Assembly (NCBI RefSeq): GCF_029894125.1
Contig: NZ_JARXYZ010000007.1
Location: forward strand, 230,453 to 294,452
Direction of reading: 5' to 3'
From: Kitasatospora sp. MAA19
GTDB taxonomy: Bacteria > Actinomycetota > Actinomycetes > Streptomycetales > Streptomycetaceae
Length of the DNA stretch: 64,000 nt
Every line of letters begins with the position of its first letter. The first letter of the stretch is position 1. Positions 15,183-25,315 of the stretch are shown one piece after another. The position numbers and the translations under genes are program-made. The notes under the pieces are model-generated. The model was not told the DNA's origin. It ran no database searches and saw only the letters and a list, made by a program, of their open reading frames with translations.

Positions 15183-16900
15183 CCACCGACCAGCCGGCCC
15201 TCACCTCCGCGGTGCCCGCCCCGCGCAGCGCCCCCGCCGGCGACGCCGGACCCGGGCCCGGCCCGGCCCCCCGGCGCGGCTTCCTCGCCAAGGCCTTCGG
15301 CATCACCGCCGTCCTCAGCGCCGCCGGCTCCGGCCTGGGCCTGCTGCGCGACCTGCTGCTGGCCCGCTACTTCGGCGCCAACCAGGGCACCGACGCCTTC
15401 CTGGTCGCCTGGACCGTACCGGAGACGGCCGCGCCGCTGCTGATCGAGGACGCCATGTCCTTCCTCATGGTGCCCGCCTTCGCCCTCGCCCTGGTGCTGC
15501 GGGAGGAGCACCCGGACGCCCCCGACCCGGTCCGCCAGCTGGTCCGCGCCACCCTGCCCTGGCTGTTGCTCGCGCTCAGCGGGCTCGCGCTGGCCGTCGC
15601 CCTGGGCGCCCCGGAGCTGGTCGACCTGCTCGCCCCCGGCCTGGCCGACCCCGGCCTCGCCGTCGCCTGCACCCGGATCACCGCGATCACCGTGCTGCCG
15701 TTCGGCGTGGCCGGCTACCTCGCCGCCGCGCTGCGCGCCCACCACTGCTTCACCGCGCCGGCCGGCATCTACGTCGCCTACAACCTCGGCATCCTCGCCG
15801 TGCTGCTCGGCTGCCAGTCCTTCCTGGGCGTGCGCTCCGCCGCCCTCGGCGTCGCGCTCGGCAGCCTGCTGATGGCCGGTCTGCTGGTCGGCCCGTTCCT
15901 GCGCCGGCTGCGCCGGGGCGCGACCGCGGGCCGGGCCCGGCGCTCCCGCAAGGCCCTGGTGCTGATGCCGCTCGCGCTGCTGCCGGTGGCCGCGTTCACC
16001 CTGACCCGCCAGTCGCAGGTCTTCGTCGAGCGCTACCTCGGCTCGGCGCTGCCGCCCGGCACCATCTCGCACCTCAACTACGCCGCCAAGGTCTCCCAAC
16101 TGGCCATGACGGCGGGCATCCTGATCTGCACCGTCACCTTCCCGCTGGTCGCCCGGGCGCTGGCGGCCGGGGACCTCACCGCCGCCCGGGACCGGGTCGA
16201 GAAGGACCTCGGCCAGGCCGCGGCGGTCGTCCTGTTCGGCACCGCCTTCCTGATGGCCTGCGCCCCCTCGGTGGTCTCGCTGCTGTTCCAGCGCGGCGCC
16301 TTCGGCCCGCAGGACACCGCCGCCACCGCCGCCGTCATCCGGGTCTACAGCTTCGGCCTGCCCGCTCAGGCCCTGATCGGCGTGATAGTCCGTCCGTACT
16401 TCTCGCTGCGCCCGGTGGTCCGCCGGGCCGACGACCCGGGCACCGAGGACGGCGGCCGCCGGCTGCTGGACTGGTACCCGGTCGCCGCGATGCTGCTCGG
16501 ACTCGGCGTCACCGTCACGGTCGGCCTGCTCGCCACCCCCCGCTTCGGCGCCCTCGGGCTCGCCGCCGGGAACGCGGCCGGCATCACCGCCGCCGCCGCG
16601 CTGCTGCTGCACGGCCTGCTGCTGCGCGGCATCCCGCTGCGGCTGCGCCGGGTGCTCGGCGGACACGGCCGGCTGGCGGCCGCCGCCGCCGGGGCCACCG
16701 TGCTCGGCGCCGCCGCCGCCGGCCTGGCCGCCGACCCCCTGCTCTCGACCCTGCTCGGGGGCCTCACCGTTGCGCTGGCCTTCGCCGCCCTCGGCACCGG
16801 TCTCGGTGCGCGTGAGGTGCGCGGTCCGGTCCTCGCCGCGGCCCGGGCCCTGAACCCGCCAACCGTCGCCGATGAAGGGAAGCTTCCCCATGGACAATGA
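15179..16900 (+). CDS. MurJ/MviN-family lipid-linked glycan flippase
   Basis: 573 residues with about 14 transmembrane helices and MurJ family features (ITAVLSAAGSGLGLLRDLLLARYFGANQGTDAFLVAWTVPE, and ISHLNYAAKVSQLAMT). The family flips undecaprenyl-linked intermediates. Its position directly after a Wzy-like gene and before glycan-modifying genes argues for a cluster-dedicated exporter rather than the essential lipid II flippase. A disordered Pro/Ala/Gly-rich N-terminus of about 30 residues precedes the first helix. It starts inside the preceding stop (ATGA) and its last 11 bp overlap the deacetylase gene. Confidence 0.88.
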   Translation: MTTDQPALTSAVPAPRSAPAGDAGPGPGPAPRRGFLAKAFGITAVLSAAGSGLGLLRDLLLARYFGANQGTDAFLVAWTVPETAAPLLIEDAMSFLMVPAFALALVLREEHPDAPDPVRQLVRATLPWLLLALSGLALAVALGAPELVDLLAPGLADPGLAVACTRITAITVLPFGVAGYLAAALRAHHCFTAPAGIYVAYNLGILAVLLGCQSFLGVRSAALGVALGSLLMAGLLVGPFLRRLRRGATAGRARRSRKALVLMPLALLPVAAFTLTRQSQVFVERYLGSALPPGTISHLNYAAKVSQLAMTAGILICTVTFPLVARALAAGDLTAARDRVEKDLGQAAAVVLFGTAFLMACAPSVVSLLFQRGAFGPQDTAATAAVIRVYSFGLPAQALIGVIVRPYFSLRPVVRRADDPGTEDGGRRLLDWYPVAAMLLGLGVTVTVGLLATPRFGALGLAAGNAAGITAAAALLLHGLLLRGIPLRLRRVLGGHGRLAAAAAGATVLGAAAAGLAADPLLSTLLGGLTVALAFAALGTGLGAREVRGPVLAAARALNPPTVADEGKLPHGQ

Positions 16901-17804
16901 ACGGGGAACCGTCCGTTCGACCCAGGCGGGGGTCCGCCGCCAGGCCGTGCCGGTCGCCGCCGCACCACGCGGCGACATCCCGCTCGCCGACCCCGTTGGG
17001 CCGAAGGCGCGATTGCCCAGGAGCCGTCACCCGGTCGGCGAACCGCCCGGCCCCGGCGCCTCCTCGCCGTGGATCCTGATGTACCACTCGGTGGCGGTCG
17101 AGAAGGAGGACCCGTACCGGCTGACCGTCAGCCCCGAGCGGTTCGCCGAGCAGATCGCCTGGCTGCACCGGCGCGGTCGGCGCGGCGTCTCCGTCCGCGA
17201 GCTGATGCGGGCCCGCACCGCCGGCCGGGACGACAAACTGGTCGGCCTGACCTTCGACGACGGCTACGCGGACTTCGCCCGGTACGCCGTACCGATCCTG
17301 CAGGCGTACGGCTTCACCGCCACCGCGTACGTGGTCGCCGACCTGCTCGGCCGGCACAACGACTGGGACGCCAAGGGGCCGCGCAAGCAGCTGCTCACCG
17401 TCCAGGAGGTCGCCGAACTCGCCGCCGCCGGTTGGGAGATCGGCTCGCACGGCCTCGGCCACCAGGCGCTGCCGGGCCTGCCGATCGACGTCCTGACGGT
17501 GCAGACCCGGGAGAGCCGGCGCCTCCTGGAGGACGTGGTCGGCGGCCCGGTCGCCGGCTTCTGCTACCCGTACGGCGCCGTCGACCTGCCCGCCACCCAG
17601 GCCGTCCGCGACGCCGGCTACGACTACGCCTGTGCGATCGGGCACTCCCCGCTCACCGGCCTCTTCGCGCTGCCCCGCTGCTACGTCGGCGACCGCGACG
17701 GCGCCTGGCGGCTGCGCGCCAAGCGCGGCCGGCACCGGCTCCGCGACACCGTCACCGAGCTGCGCCGAAGCCGCCCGGTGTTCCGGCGGGGGAACCGGCC
17801 ATGA
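16890..17804 (+). CDS. NodB-type polysaccharide deacetylase
   Basis: 304 residues. The NodB homology domain has motif 1 as T121-F-D-D-G-Y (D123 likely base, D124 metal ligand) and motif 2 as S186-H187-x3-H191, completing the Asp-His-His metal site; FCYPYGA follows. No signal peptide is evident, and the first 60 residues are Arg/Pro-rich, so topology is unclear. AAGGGA about 9 nt before the 16890 ATG decides against an in-frame ATG at 16872. Probable action is N-deacetylation of the cluster glycan. It overlaps the following glycosyltransferase by ATGA. Confidence 0.9.
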   Translation: MDNERGTVRSTQAGVRRQAVPVAAAPRGDIPLADPVGPKARLPRSRHPVGEPPGPGASSPWILMYHSVAVEKEDPYRLTVSPERFAEQIAWLHRRGRRGVSVRELMRARTAGRDDKLVGLTFDDGYADFARYAVPILQAYGFTATAYVVADLLGRHNDWDAKGPRKQLLTVQEVAELAAAGWEIGSHGLGHQALPGLPIDVLTVQTRESRRLLEDVVGGPVAGFCYPYGAVDLPATQAVRDAGYDYACAIGHSPLTGLFALPRCYVGDRDGAWRLRAKRGRHRLRDTVTELRRSRPVFRRGNRP

Positions 17805-18916
17805 GGGTCCTGCACATCGTCACCGGTCTCGCCTCGGGTGGTGCCGAGCGTCAACTCCACCTGCTGCTGCGGCACTTGCCCGCGCACCAGCAGTGCGAGG
17901 TGGTCGCGCTGACCAACCCCGGCACGGTCACCGCCGCGTTGCGCGCCGACGGGGTGACCGTCCACCACCTCGGCATGCGCGGCAACCGGGACCTGGGCGC
18001 GTTGCCACGGCTGGTCCGGCTGGTCCGCTCCGGCCGCTACGACCTGGTGCACACCCACCTGTACCGGGCGCAGCTGTACGGCCGGCTGGCGGCCCGGCTC
18101 GCCGGGGTGCGCGCGGTGGTCTCCACCGAGCACTCGCTGCACGCCGGGGCGATCGAGGGCCGCCCGGTCACCCGCGGCGTCAAGGGCCTCTACCTGGCGG
18201 CCGAGCGGCTCGGCAGCACGACCGTCGCGGTCTCCCGCCAGGTCGCCCAGACCCTGTATTCCTGGGGCGTCCCGCCGAGCCGGGTCGAGCTGATCCCCAA
18301 CGGCATCGACACCGCGCGCTACCGCCGCCCGGCCGCCGACCGGGCGGCCGCCCGCCGTCGCCTGCGGGCCGAACTCGGCCTGCCGGAGGGGAGTTGGGTG
18401 GTCGGCGGGGTCGGTCGGCTGGTCCCTGGCAAGCGCTTCGAGGTGCTGCTGGAGGCCCTCGCCGAACTCGACCCGGCCACCCGGCTGGTGCTGGTCGGCA
18501 CGGGCCCGGAGCGCGCCGCGCTGGAGCACCGGGCCGCCGAACTCGGCGTCCGGGAAAGGCTGGTGCTCACCGGCGAGCGCGACGACGTGCCCGACCTGCT
18601 GACCGCCCTGGACGTGCTGGCCTCCCCCTCCACCGAGGAAACCTTCGGCCTCGGCGTCCTGGAGGGCCTCGCAGCCGGTCTGCCGGTGCGGCACAGCTCC
18701 TGCCCGGCGCTCGACGAACTGCCGCCCAGCGCCGCCCCGCAGGCCCGCCGGATCCCGTCCGAGGCCGCCGCGTACGTCGCCGCGCTGCGCGACCTGCGGC
18801 ACCTGAACGACCACAGCGCCGACCCGCTGCCGCACCCCCCGGCGGTCGGCCACTACGACATCGCCCGGGTCGCCGCCGACCTGGGCGCCCTCTACGACCG
18901 GCTGGCCCGCGCTTGA
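17801..18916 (+). CDS. GT4-family glycosyltransferase
   Basis: 371 residues, starting VLHIVTGLASGGAERQL (GT-B N-terminal strand and Gly-rich loop). The C-terminal domain has VGRLVPGKRFEVLLEAL and STEETFGLGVLEGLAAGLPV, the E-x7-E sugar-nucleotide motif. A Pro-rich 40-residue tail ends the protein. The start codon overlaps the deacetylase stop, so the two are translationally coupled. It is the second sugar-adding enzyme of the cluster; donor and acceptor are unknown. Confidence 0.9.
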   Translation: MRVLHIVTGLASGGAERQLHLLLRHLPAHQQCEVVALTNPGTVTAALRADGVTVHHLGMRGNRDLGALPRLVRLVRSGRYDLVHTHLYRAQLYGRLAARLAGVRAVVSTEHSLHAGAIEGRPVTRGVKGLYLAAERLGSTTVAVSRQVAQTLYSWGVPPSRVELIPNGIDTARYRRPAADRAAARRRLRAELGLPEGSWVVGGVGRLVPGKRFEVLLEALAELDPATRLVLVGTGPERAALEHRAAELGVRERLVLTGERDDVPDLLTALDVLASPSTEETFGLGVLEGLAAGLPVRHSSCPALDELPPSAAPQARRIPSEAAAYVAALRDLRHLNDHSADPLPHPPAVGHYDIARVAADLGALYDRLARA

Positions 18917-18965
18917 CCGGCCGCCGCCGCCGGATCCGCCCTTCCATACCCAAGGAGTCACACCC

Positions 18966-19760
18966 ATGACCACACCGCGCCGAAGCGCCCGCCGTCTGGT
19001 CCGCCGCTGGTGGCCGGTGGCGCTCGCGGTGCCGCTGGGCGCCGCGGCCGGCGCCGGGTACGCCGTCGTCTCGCACCCCTCGTACGCGGCCAGCGCCTAC
19101 GTCCTCGTGGTGCCGCAGAACCCGGGGGAGGCCGCCATCGCGACCAACTTCGCCCAGGCGTACGGGCGGTTGGCCGGCCAGCCGCAGGTGCTCACGGTGG
19201 CGGCCGCCGAGACCGGCCACACCCGGGCCCGGCTGGAGTCCCTGGTGCACGGGACCACCTCCCCGGACGCCCCGATGATCGAGATCACCGGCACCGGGAC
19301 GCGCCCCCAGGAGGCCGCGCAGACCGCCGACGCGGTGGCCCGCTCGCTGGTCTCCTTCGCCAACGCCAGCAGCAAGGACACCGACGTCCGGCTGGTGACG
19401 CTGGCGCCGGCCGCCGAGCCGGACCGGCCGACCACGCCGTCCGCCAAGCTGGACGTCGCAGTGGGCGGCGCGGCCGGGCTGCTGGTGGGGGCCCTGGTGA
19501 TGATGACCCGCCGCCGGGTCGAGGCCGCCGCCCCGACCGCGGCCCGGGAGGCGCCGGAGTCCGCGGAGACCCCGGCGGTCGCGGCGACGCCGACCGCCCC
19601 GCGGCCGCGGACCGAGGAGCCGCCCGCCGCCGAGCGGGCCGAGCAGACGGCGCAGACGGCCAAGGCGGAGAAGGGGACCAAGGCGGAGAAGGTGGGGAAG
19701 CCCGGGGCCGCGGAGGAGCCCCCGGCCAAGGAGAAGGCCGCCACCGGGAGCGGACGATGA
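18966..19760 (+). CDS. Wzz-like chain-length/polysaccharide co-polymerase protein
   Basis: 264 residues. An Arg-rich cytoplasmic N-terminus, TM1 (about 16-36), an extracytoplasmic stretch beginning SYAASAYVLVVPQNPGEAA, and TM2 (about 160-178, VAVGGAAGLLVGALVMM) give the two-helix architecture of Wzz/chain-length determinant proteins. The last 80 residues are Ala/Glu/Lys/Pro-rich and disordered, with no Walker motifs, so the tyrosine-autokinase half found in some relatives is absent. AAGGAG lies about 8 nt before the ATG. It follows the GT4 gene by 49 bp and overlaps the acetyltransferase gene by ATGA. Confidence 0.75.
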   Translation: MTTPRRSARRLVRRWWPVALAVPLGAAAGAGYAVVSHPSYAASAYVLVVPQNPGEAAIATNFAQAYGRLAGQPQVLTVAAAETGHTRARLESLVHGTTSPDAPMIEITGTGTRPQEAAQTADAVARSLVSFANASSKDTDVRLVTLAPAAEPDRPTTPSAKLDVAVGGAAGLLVGALVMMTRRRVEAAAPTAAREAPESAETPAVAATPTAPRPRTEEPPAAERAEQTAQTAKAEKGTKAEKVGKPGAAEEPPAKEKAATGSGR

Positions 19761-20917
19761 GCACCGAGACCCGGCGCACCGGCCTCCCGGCCCGGTCGGC
19801 GGCGTCGGGCTGGACGACCGAGCTGCGCCGCGAGGACGACGCCCTGGACACCCTCGCCGAGGAGTGGGACGCCCTGGCCGGCCGCTGCCGGACCGCCACC
19901 TTCTTCCAGGCCGCCGCCTGGCAGCGCTCCTGGTGGCGCCACTACGGCAGCCCGGGCGGCCTGCTGGTGGTGCTCGTCCGCCGGGACGGCCTCCTGGTCG
20001 GCGCGGGCGCCTTCATGCGCCGTGGCGGCCTGCTCGGCGGGCTGACCGCCCTGGGCGCCGGGCTGGTCGACTACTCCGACGTCCTGCTCGACGACGACTG
20101 CGCCGACCGGGCCGCCGCCGAGTTCGCGGCCGCCCTCCCGCTCACCCGCCCGTGGCACTCGCTGGAACTGCGCGAGGTGCACCCCGAGGCGGCGGTGCAG
20201 CGGGTGTACGAGCACTGGCACGGCCGGCGCCGCCGCTACCAGGACTCGCTCTGCCAGTACCTGCCGGCCGTCCCGATGGACCGGCTGCTCAAGCGGGTGC
20301 CCGGCAAGACCGCCCAGCGCAGCCGGGTGAAGCTGCGCAAGATCGCCGAGGTCGGGGTGCAGGTCAGCCCGACACCGGTGGCCGAGGTGCCGGAGGCGGT
20401 GGAGAACCTGCTGCGGCTGCACTTCCTGCAGTGGCAGGAGCGCGGTGTCACCGCGGAGCACCGTACCGAGCGCTTCGCCCGCCACCTGACCGAGTCCACC
20501 ACCGGCCTGGTCGCCACCGGCAAGGCCGCCGTCCACCGGTTCCGGCTGGACGGCGAACTGGTCGCGGTGAACCTGCTGCTGCTCTGCCCGTCCTTCGGGG
20601 GCCTGTACATGTACGGCGCGCACCCGGTGCTGCGCGAGCGGTTGGACATCGCCGGGCTGCTGTTCGGCGCGGCCCTGGACGAGACGGTCGGCGCAGGCGT
20701 TCCGGTACTCGGCCTGCTGCGCGGCCAGGAGCCGTACAAGCAGCGCTGGCGGCCGGACCAACTGCCCAACCAGCGCCTGCTGTTCGGTCCAGCCGGGGCG
20801 GCGCCGGCGGTCGCCGTCCAGGCCGGTGCGGTGCGCGCCCGGCAGCAGGCGGTGCACGTGCTGCGCACGCGCTTCCCGCGCCTCAAGGAGGCCCTGCTGG
20901 CCCGGCGCCGCAGCTGA
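19757..20917 (+). CDS. BioF2-like GNAT acyltransferase
   Basis: 386 residues matching the GNAT/FemAB-like group found in polysaccharide loci (FFQAAAWQRSWWRHYG near the start; YMYGAHPVLRERLDIAGLLFGAALDETV and GLLRGQEPYKQRW near the end). Members are thought to acylate or aminoacylate glycan building blocks. The N- and C-terminal GNAT-fold halves are both present, so it looks complete. It is coupled to the Wzz-like gene by a 4-bp overlap and is the last plus-strand gene of the cluster, converging with the GH26-like gene. Confidence 0.82.
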   Translation: MSTETRRTGLPARSAASGWTTELRREDDALDTLAEEWDALAGRCRTATFFQAAAWQRSWWRHYGSPGGLLVVLVRRDGLLVGAGAFMRRGGLLGGLTALGAGLVDYSDVLLDDDCADRAAAEFAAALPLTRPWHSLELREVHPEAAVQRVYEHWHGRRRRYQDSLCQYLPAVPMDRLLKRVPGKTAQRSRVKLRKIAEVGVQVSPTPVAEVPEAVENLLRLHFLQWQERGVTAEHRTERFARHLTESTTGLVATGKAAVHRFRLDGELVAVNLLLLCPSFGGLYMYGAHPVLRERLDIAGLLFGAALDETVGAGVPVLGLLRGQEPYKQRWRPDQLPNQRLLFGPAGAAPAVAVQAGAVRARQQAVHVLRTRFPRLKEALLARRRS

Positions 20918-20934
20918 CCGGAGCCCGCCCGGGC

Positions 20935-22143
20935 TCAGCGCCGGGCGGGCGTCCCGGCCCCGGCCGGGCTCGCAGCCGGGCTCGGCGAGGCGCTCGGCGC
21001 CGGGCTCGCCGCCCCGGGCAGGCTCGGCGGCTTGGGCGGGCTCGGCGCCACCGGCGGGGCGATCGGCGCGGTGGGCACCTGGGGCGCCGTCGGCACGACC
21101 GCCGGCGCCCCCTTCGAGCTGGACATCAGCTGCTTGAACCGGGCGGCCGAGCGCGGGTTGCGGTCGCACTGGAAGAAGCCGTGCGGGCAGTAGTCGGTGA
21201 CGGTCTGGTAGGCGGTGTCGTGGGTGCGCATCCACTCGACCATCCGCTGCACGAACTCGGGATTGTCGCCGTTGCGGAACAGTCCCCACTCCGGGTACGA
21301 GACCGGCTTGCCGTGCTTGGCGGCGAACTCCACCTGGTCCTGCAGCCCGTACGGCTCGCGCACGTAGTCGTCGAAGGTGGCCCCGGCGGGCTGGTCGTAG
21401 CTGTCCATGCCGATGATGTCGACCACGTCGTCGCCGGGGTAGCACTTGGTCCACGGGATGGCGTCCAGGCCCCGGGTCGGGGCGAAGTCGAAGCGGAACC
21501 GCTGCCCGGGCACCGAGCGCATCACGCCGACGATCCGCCGCCAGTAGACCTTCCACGCGGACGGGTCGGGCTTGCAGCGGTGCGTGTAGGTGACGCCGTT
21601 CATCTCCCAGCCGAGGGTGAGCACGGTGTCGGTGCCGCCGAGGGCGACCAGTCGGTGGGCGAGCTGCAGGAAGTGCCGGTCGAAGTCCCCGCGCGCGCCC
21701 TGGGCGAGCAGCTTGGCGACCTCGCCGTCCGGCACGTTCGCCTCGTTGGGCACCAGCATCGGCACGCCGAGGACGAGCAGCCGGGACGGGTCGGCCAGCC
21801 GCCACTGCGACCACATGCCGAGCACCACCGGTTCGCCCTCGACGTCGGCCCAGCCGTTGCCCGCCAGATAGGTGTGGCCGACCTGGAGGTTGGCGTCGCC
21901 CAGCCACCTCGCGTACCGGCCGACCTGCGGGATGTAGTTGTCCCAGGAGCCGACGAAGGCGCCGAACGGCGGCTCGTGCGTGGGCCGCTGGACGGGCGGG
22001 CGGGGGGCGGCGCCGCGCGGCTCGAAGGCGTCCGAGGCGAGGGCGTGCCGTTCGGTCTGGCTGAGCGGCGTCCCGGCCGGGACGCTGGCCGTGGCCGTCA
22101 GCAGCAGGGCGGCGGCGGCCAGCGTCAGGCGGCCGTATCGCAT
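20935..22143 (-). CDS. Secreted GH26-like endo-glycanase
   Basis: 402 residues. A signal peptide (about 1-24) leads to a TIM-barrel glycosidase with a GH26/clan-A pattern: acid/base E180 in LGWEMNG and nucleophile E285 in SYPEWG, plus IIGMDSYDQP. Known GH26 enzymes cut beta-mannans or mixed-linkage glucans. The last 60 residues are Pro/Ala/Ser-rich, like a linker, but no binding module follows. GGAGGAG lies 6 nt before the ATG. It is convergent to the polysaccharide cluster, with only 17 bp between stop codons, and may trim or recycle the cluster's glycan; that link is inference. Confidence 0.82.
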   Translation of the reverse strand: MRYGRLTLAAAALLLTATASVPAGTPLSQTERHALASDAFEPRGAAPRPPVQRPTHEPPFGAFVGSWDNYIPQVGRYARWLGDANLQVGHTYLAGNGWADVEGEPVVLGMWSQWRLADPSRLLVLGVPMLVPNEANVPDGEVAKLLAQGARGDFDRHFLQLAHRLVALGGTDTVLTLGWEMNGVTYTHRCKPDPSAWKVYWRRIVGVMRSVPGQRFRFDFAPTRGLDAIPWTKCYPGDDVVDIIGMDSYDQPAGATFDDYVREPYGLQDQVEFAAKHGKPVSYPEWGLFRNGDNPEFVQRMVEWMRTHDTAYQTVTDYCPHGFFQCDRNPRSAARFKQLMSSSKGAPAVVPTAPQVPTAPIAPPVAPSPPKPPSLPGAASPAPSASPSPAASPAGAGTPARR

Positions 22144-22503
22144 GGTCTCTCCTCCGGGCGTCTCGGGGCGGGGGCGCACTGGACGGACCGTGGCGCTCCG
22201 CTCGCCGACAGTAGGCCCGGCGCGCGTCGGAAAAGCCGAATGTCACCCTAAAGTGGGCGATATTCGAACGCCGTCTGCCGCAACGGCCGCCGGCGGAGCG
22301 CTCCGTGTATCAGCTCTGTAACGGTCCGGTCGGGCCCGGGCGGTCGGCCCCGGAACGGGCGGCGGTCCGGCCGCGGCCCCGACGGCGCAGGTGGGCGGGT
22401 GGGTGCGCGGGGAGGGCGCACGTGTCCGGGCGTGCGGTCCGCGGTCCGGACCGGCGGCGATTCCGGGCTGACTCCCGTGCCCGCCGAAAGGTACGCTCCG
22501 GCC
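22144..22503. other. 360-bp divergent promoter region
   Basis: No gene. It separates the GH26-like gene (minus) from the exported protein gene (plus). The short AT-richer stretch around 22228-22270 probably carries the hydrolase promoter. The plus-strand leaderless promoter is listed separately. Confidence 0.5.
22468..22503 (+). promoter_or_regulatory. Leaderless promoter of the exported-protein gene
   Basis: CTGACT, 18-bp spacer, TACGCT, then 6 nt to the GTG start. The -10 spacing places transcription start on or within a base or two of the start codon, and no Shine-Dalgarno is present. Confidence 0.6.
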
Positions 22504-23511
22504 GTGTCCCCGAAGCCGCTGCGTGTACTGACCCCCCGCTCGATCCTGCCTGCCCTGGCGGTGATGCTGGTCCTTGCGGCCGGTGCGGCGGCGCACGCCA
22601 ACAAGCCGGTGCCGTTCGGCGACCGGGTGGCGGGGCCGGGCGACGCGGAGGCCACGCCGGTCAACTCGCAGTCGCTGAGCGCGGCCGACCTGGACCTGAA
22701 GGTCGGCCCGGGGCTGGAGGCCTTCCACCGGCAGAGCGGCGAGCAGGCTTGGTCCTACCGCCGCGAGGGCGCCACCGCGCTGTACCTGTCGATGGCGGGG
22801 GAGAACGCCATCGTGGTCTGGGACGACGGCCTGATCACCTCGGTGCGCCCGGGCGACCACGAGGTGCGCTGGCACCGGGCGGTGCCCGGCCTGGCGGACT
22901 GGCTGCGCGGCGACGGCGAGCCCGGCGCCGACAAGCGCACCGAGGAGCAGCGCAAGGAGCTGGCCCGGGAGCGGGCCGCGGCGGCCCTGCACACCGTCCC
23001 GCGGGGCGCCTCCGCCTGGGTGGCCGTGGTCACCCCGAACCTGACCATGGGCCTGCGCGACGCCGACGGCGACCTGCGTTACAACTCCAAGCCGCCCGGC
23101 AACTGCGTCTACGACCCGCTGCGCACGGTCGGCACCGAGTACGCCGTGCTCGTTCCGCGCAGCTGCACCAACAGTGCCGGGCTGGCCGTCTCCGGCGGCA
23201 TCAGCGGCTACCGGCTGGACAGCAGCGGCTGGCAGTTGAACACCGGCCCGGCCGCGTCGATCAAGGCGCTGGACGGCAGCCGGGTGCTGATCACGGACGG
23301 TCCGATCGTCCCGGCCCGGGTGTTCGACACCAAGGCGGCCGCGCCCGAGGCGGCCTGCGGCAGCCCGACGGTGCCGTTCGCCGCGGTCCGTCCGCAGGGC
23401 GGCTGCACCGACCCGGCGGCGAGCCCGGCCGCGGACAACCCGGTGCCGGACGCCCTGGCCGGTCAGGACGCCCCCGCGGGCGACCAGCCGTCCACGCAGC
23501 CCCAGCAGTAG
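22504..23511 (+). CDS. Exported or membrane-anchored protein with PQQ-like repeats, function unknown
   Basis: 335 residues from a leaderless GTG. One hydrophobic segment near the N-terminus (about 11-31, ILPALAVMLVLAAGAAAHA) acts as a signal or anchor. The next segment (EQAWSYRREGATALYLSMAGENAIVVWDDGLITSVRPGDHEVRWHRAVP) resembles blades of PQQ/BamB-like beta propellers, with Trp at regular places. The tail is Ala/Pro/Gln-rich. Two late Cys residues near 279 and 299 could pair outside the cell. No enzyme motif was recognised; it is a conserved-type actinobacterial envelope protein rather than an identified one. Confidence 0.75.
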   Translation: MSPKPLRVLTPRSILPALAVMLVLAAGAAAHANKPVPFGDRVAGPGDAEATPVNSQSLSAADLDLKVGPGLEAFHRQSGEQAWSYRREGATALYLSMAGENAIVVWDDGLITSVRPGDHEVRWHRAVPGLADWLRGDGEPGADKRTEEQRKELARERAAAALHTVPRGASAWVAVVTPNLTMGLRDADGDLRYNSKPPGNCVYDPLRTVGTEYAVLVPRSCTNSAGLAVSGGISGYRLDSSGWQLNTGPAASIKALDGSRVLITDGPIVPARVFDTKAAAPEAACGSPTVPFAAVRPQGGCTDPAASPAADNPVPDALAGQDAPAGDQPSTQPQQ

Positions 23512-23526
23512 CGCCGGCCGCCGGTA

Positions 23527-23548
23527 CCCCGGGGAGGTAGCCCCGGGG
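23527..23548 (+). terminator. Terminator after the exported-protein gene
   Basis: 8-bp CCCCGGGG stem, 6-nt loop aggtag, 15 bp past the stop codon and 18 bp before the -10 of the next unit. Confidence 0.6.
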
Positions 23549-23565
23549 GTTCCCGTGCGGCCCGG

Positions 23566-23578
23566 TAGACTTGCCGTC
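23566..23578 (+). promoter_or_regulatory. TAGACT -10 element of the ABC-F transcription unit
   Basis: TAGACT followed by exactly 7 nt (tgccgtc) and the ATG of a seven-codon ORF. The spacing predicts that the mRNA begins at that ATG. No good -35 hexamer is visible. Confidence 0.5.
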
Positions 23579-23602
23579 ATGGCTGACTTCTCCGGGCAAT
23601 AG
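23579..23602 (+). CDS. Putative seven-codon leader peptide MADFSGQ upstream of the ABC-F gene
   Basis: ATG to TAG gives MADFSGQ. The ATG lies 7 nt after a TAGACT -10 element, as in leaderless actinobacterial mRNAs, and 114 nt of untranslated sequence separates its stop from the ABC-F start. Short leader ORFs control several antibiotic-resistance ABC-F genes through ribosome stalling. No clear terminator/antiterminator pair was found between them, so the regulatory role is hypothetical. Confidence 0.4.
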   Translation: MADFSGQ

Positions 23603-23716
23603 CGGGCGCGCGGCACCGCCCCGTGCGCTGTGCCGACCACCGACGACGCCCCTTCCCGCTGTCCGGCCCCGGGCCCCGCCCGGCCGCCCGCCCACGTCCC
23701 AGGAGTAGTTCCCGCC

Positions 23717-25315
<1,599 letters not shown>

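Noticed and set aside
10777..22143. Horizontally acquired island for the polysaccharide genes
   Set aside because: Base composition and codon use match the flanks, and no tRNA, integrase, direct-repeat attachment site or insertion sequence borders the cluster.
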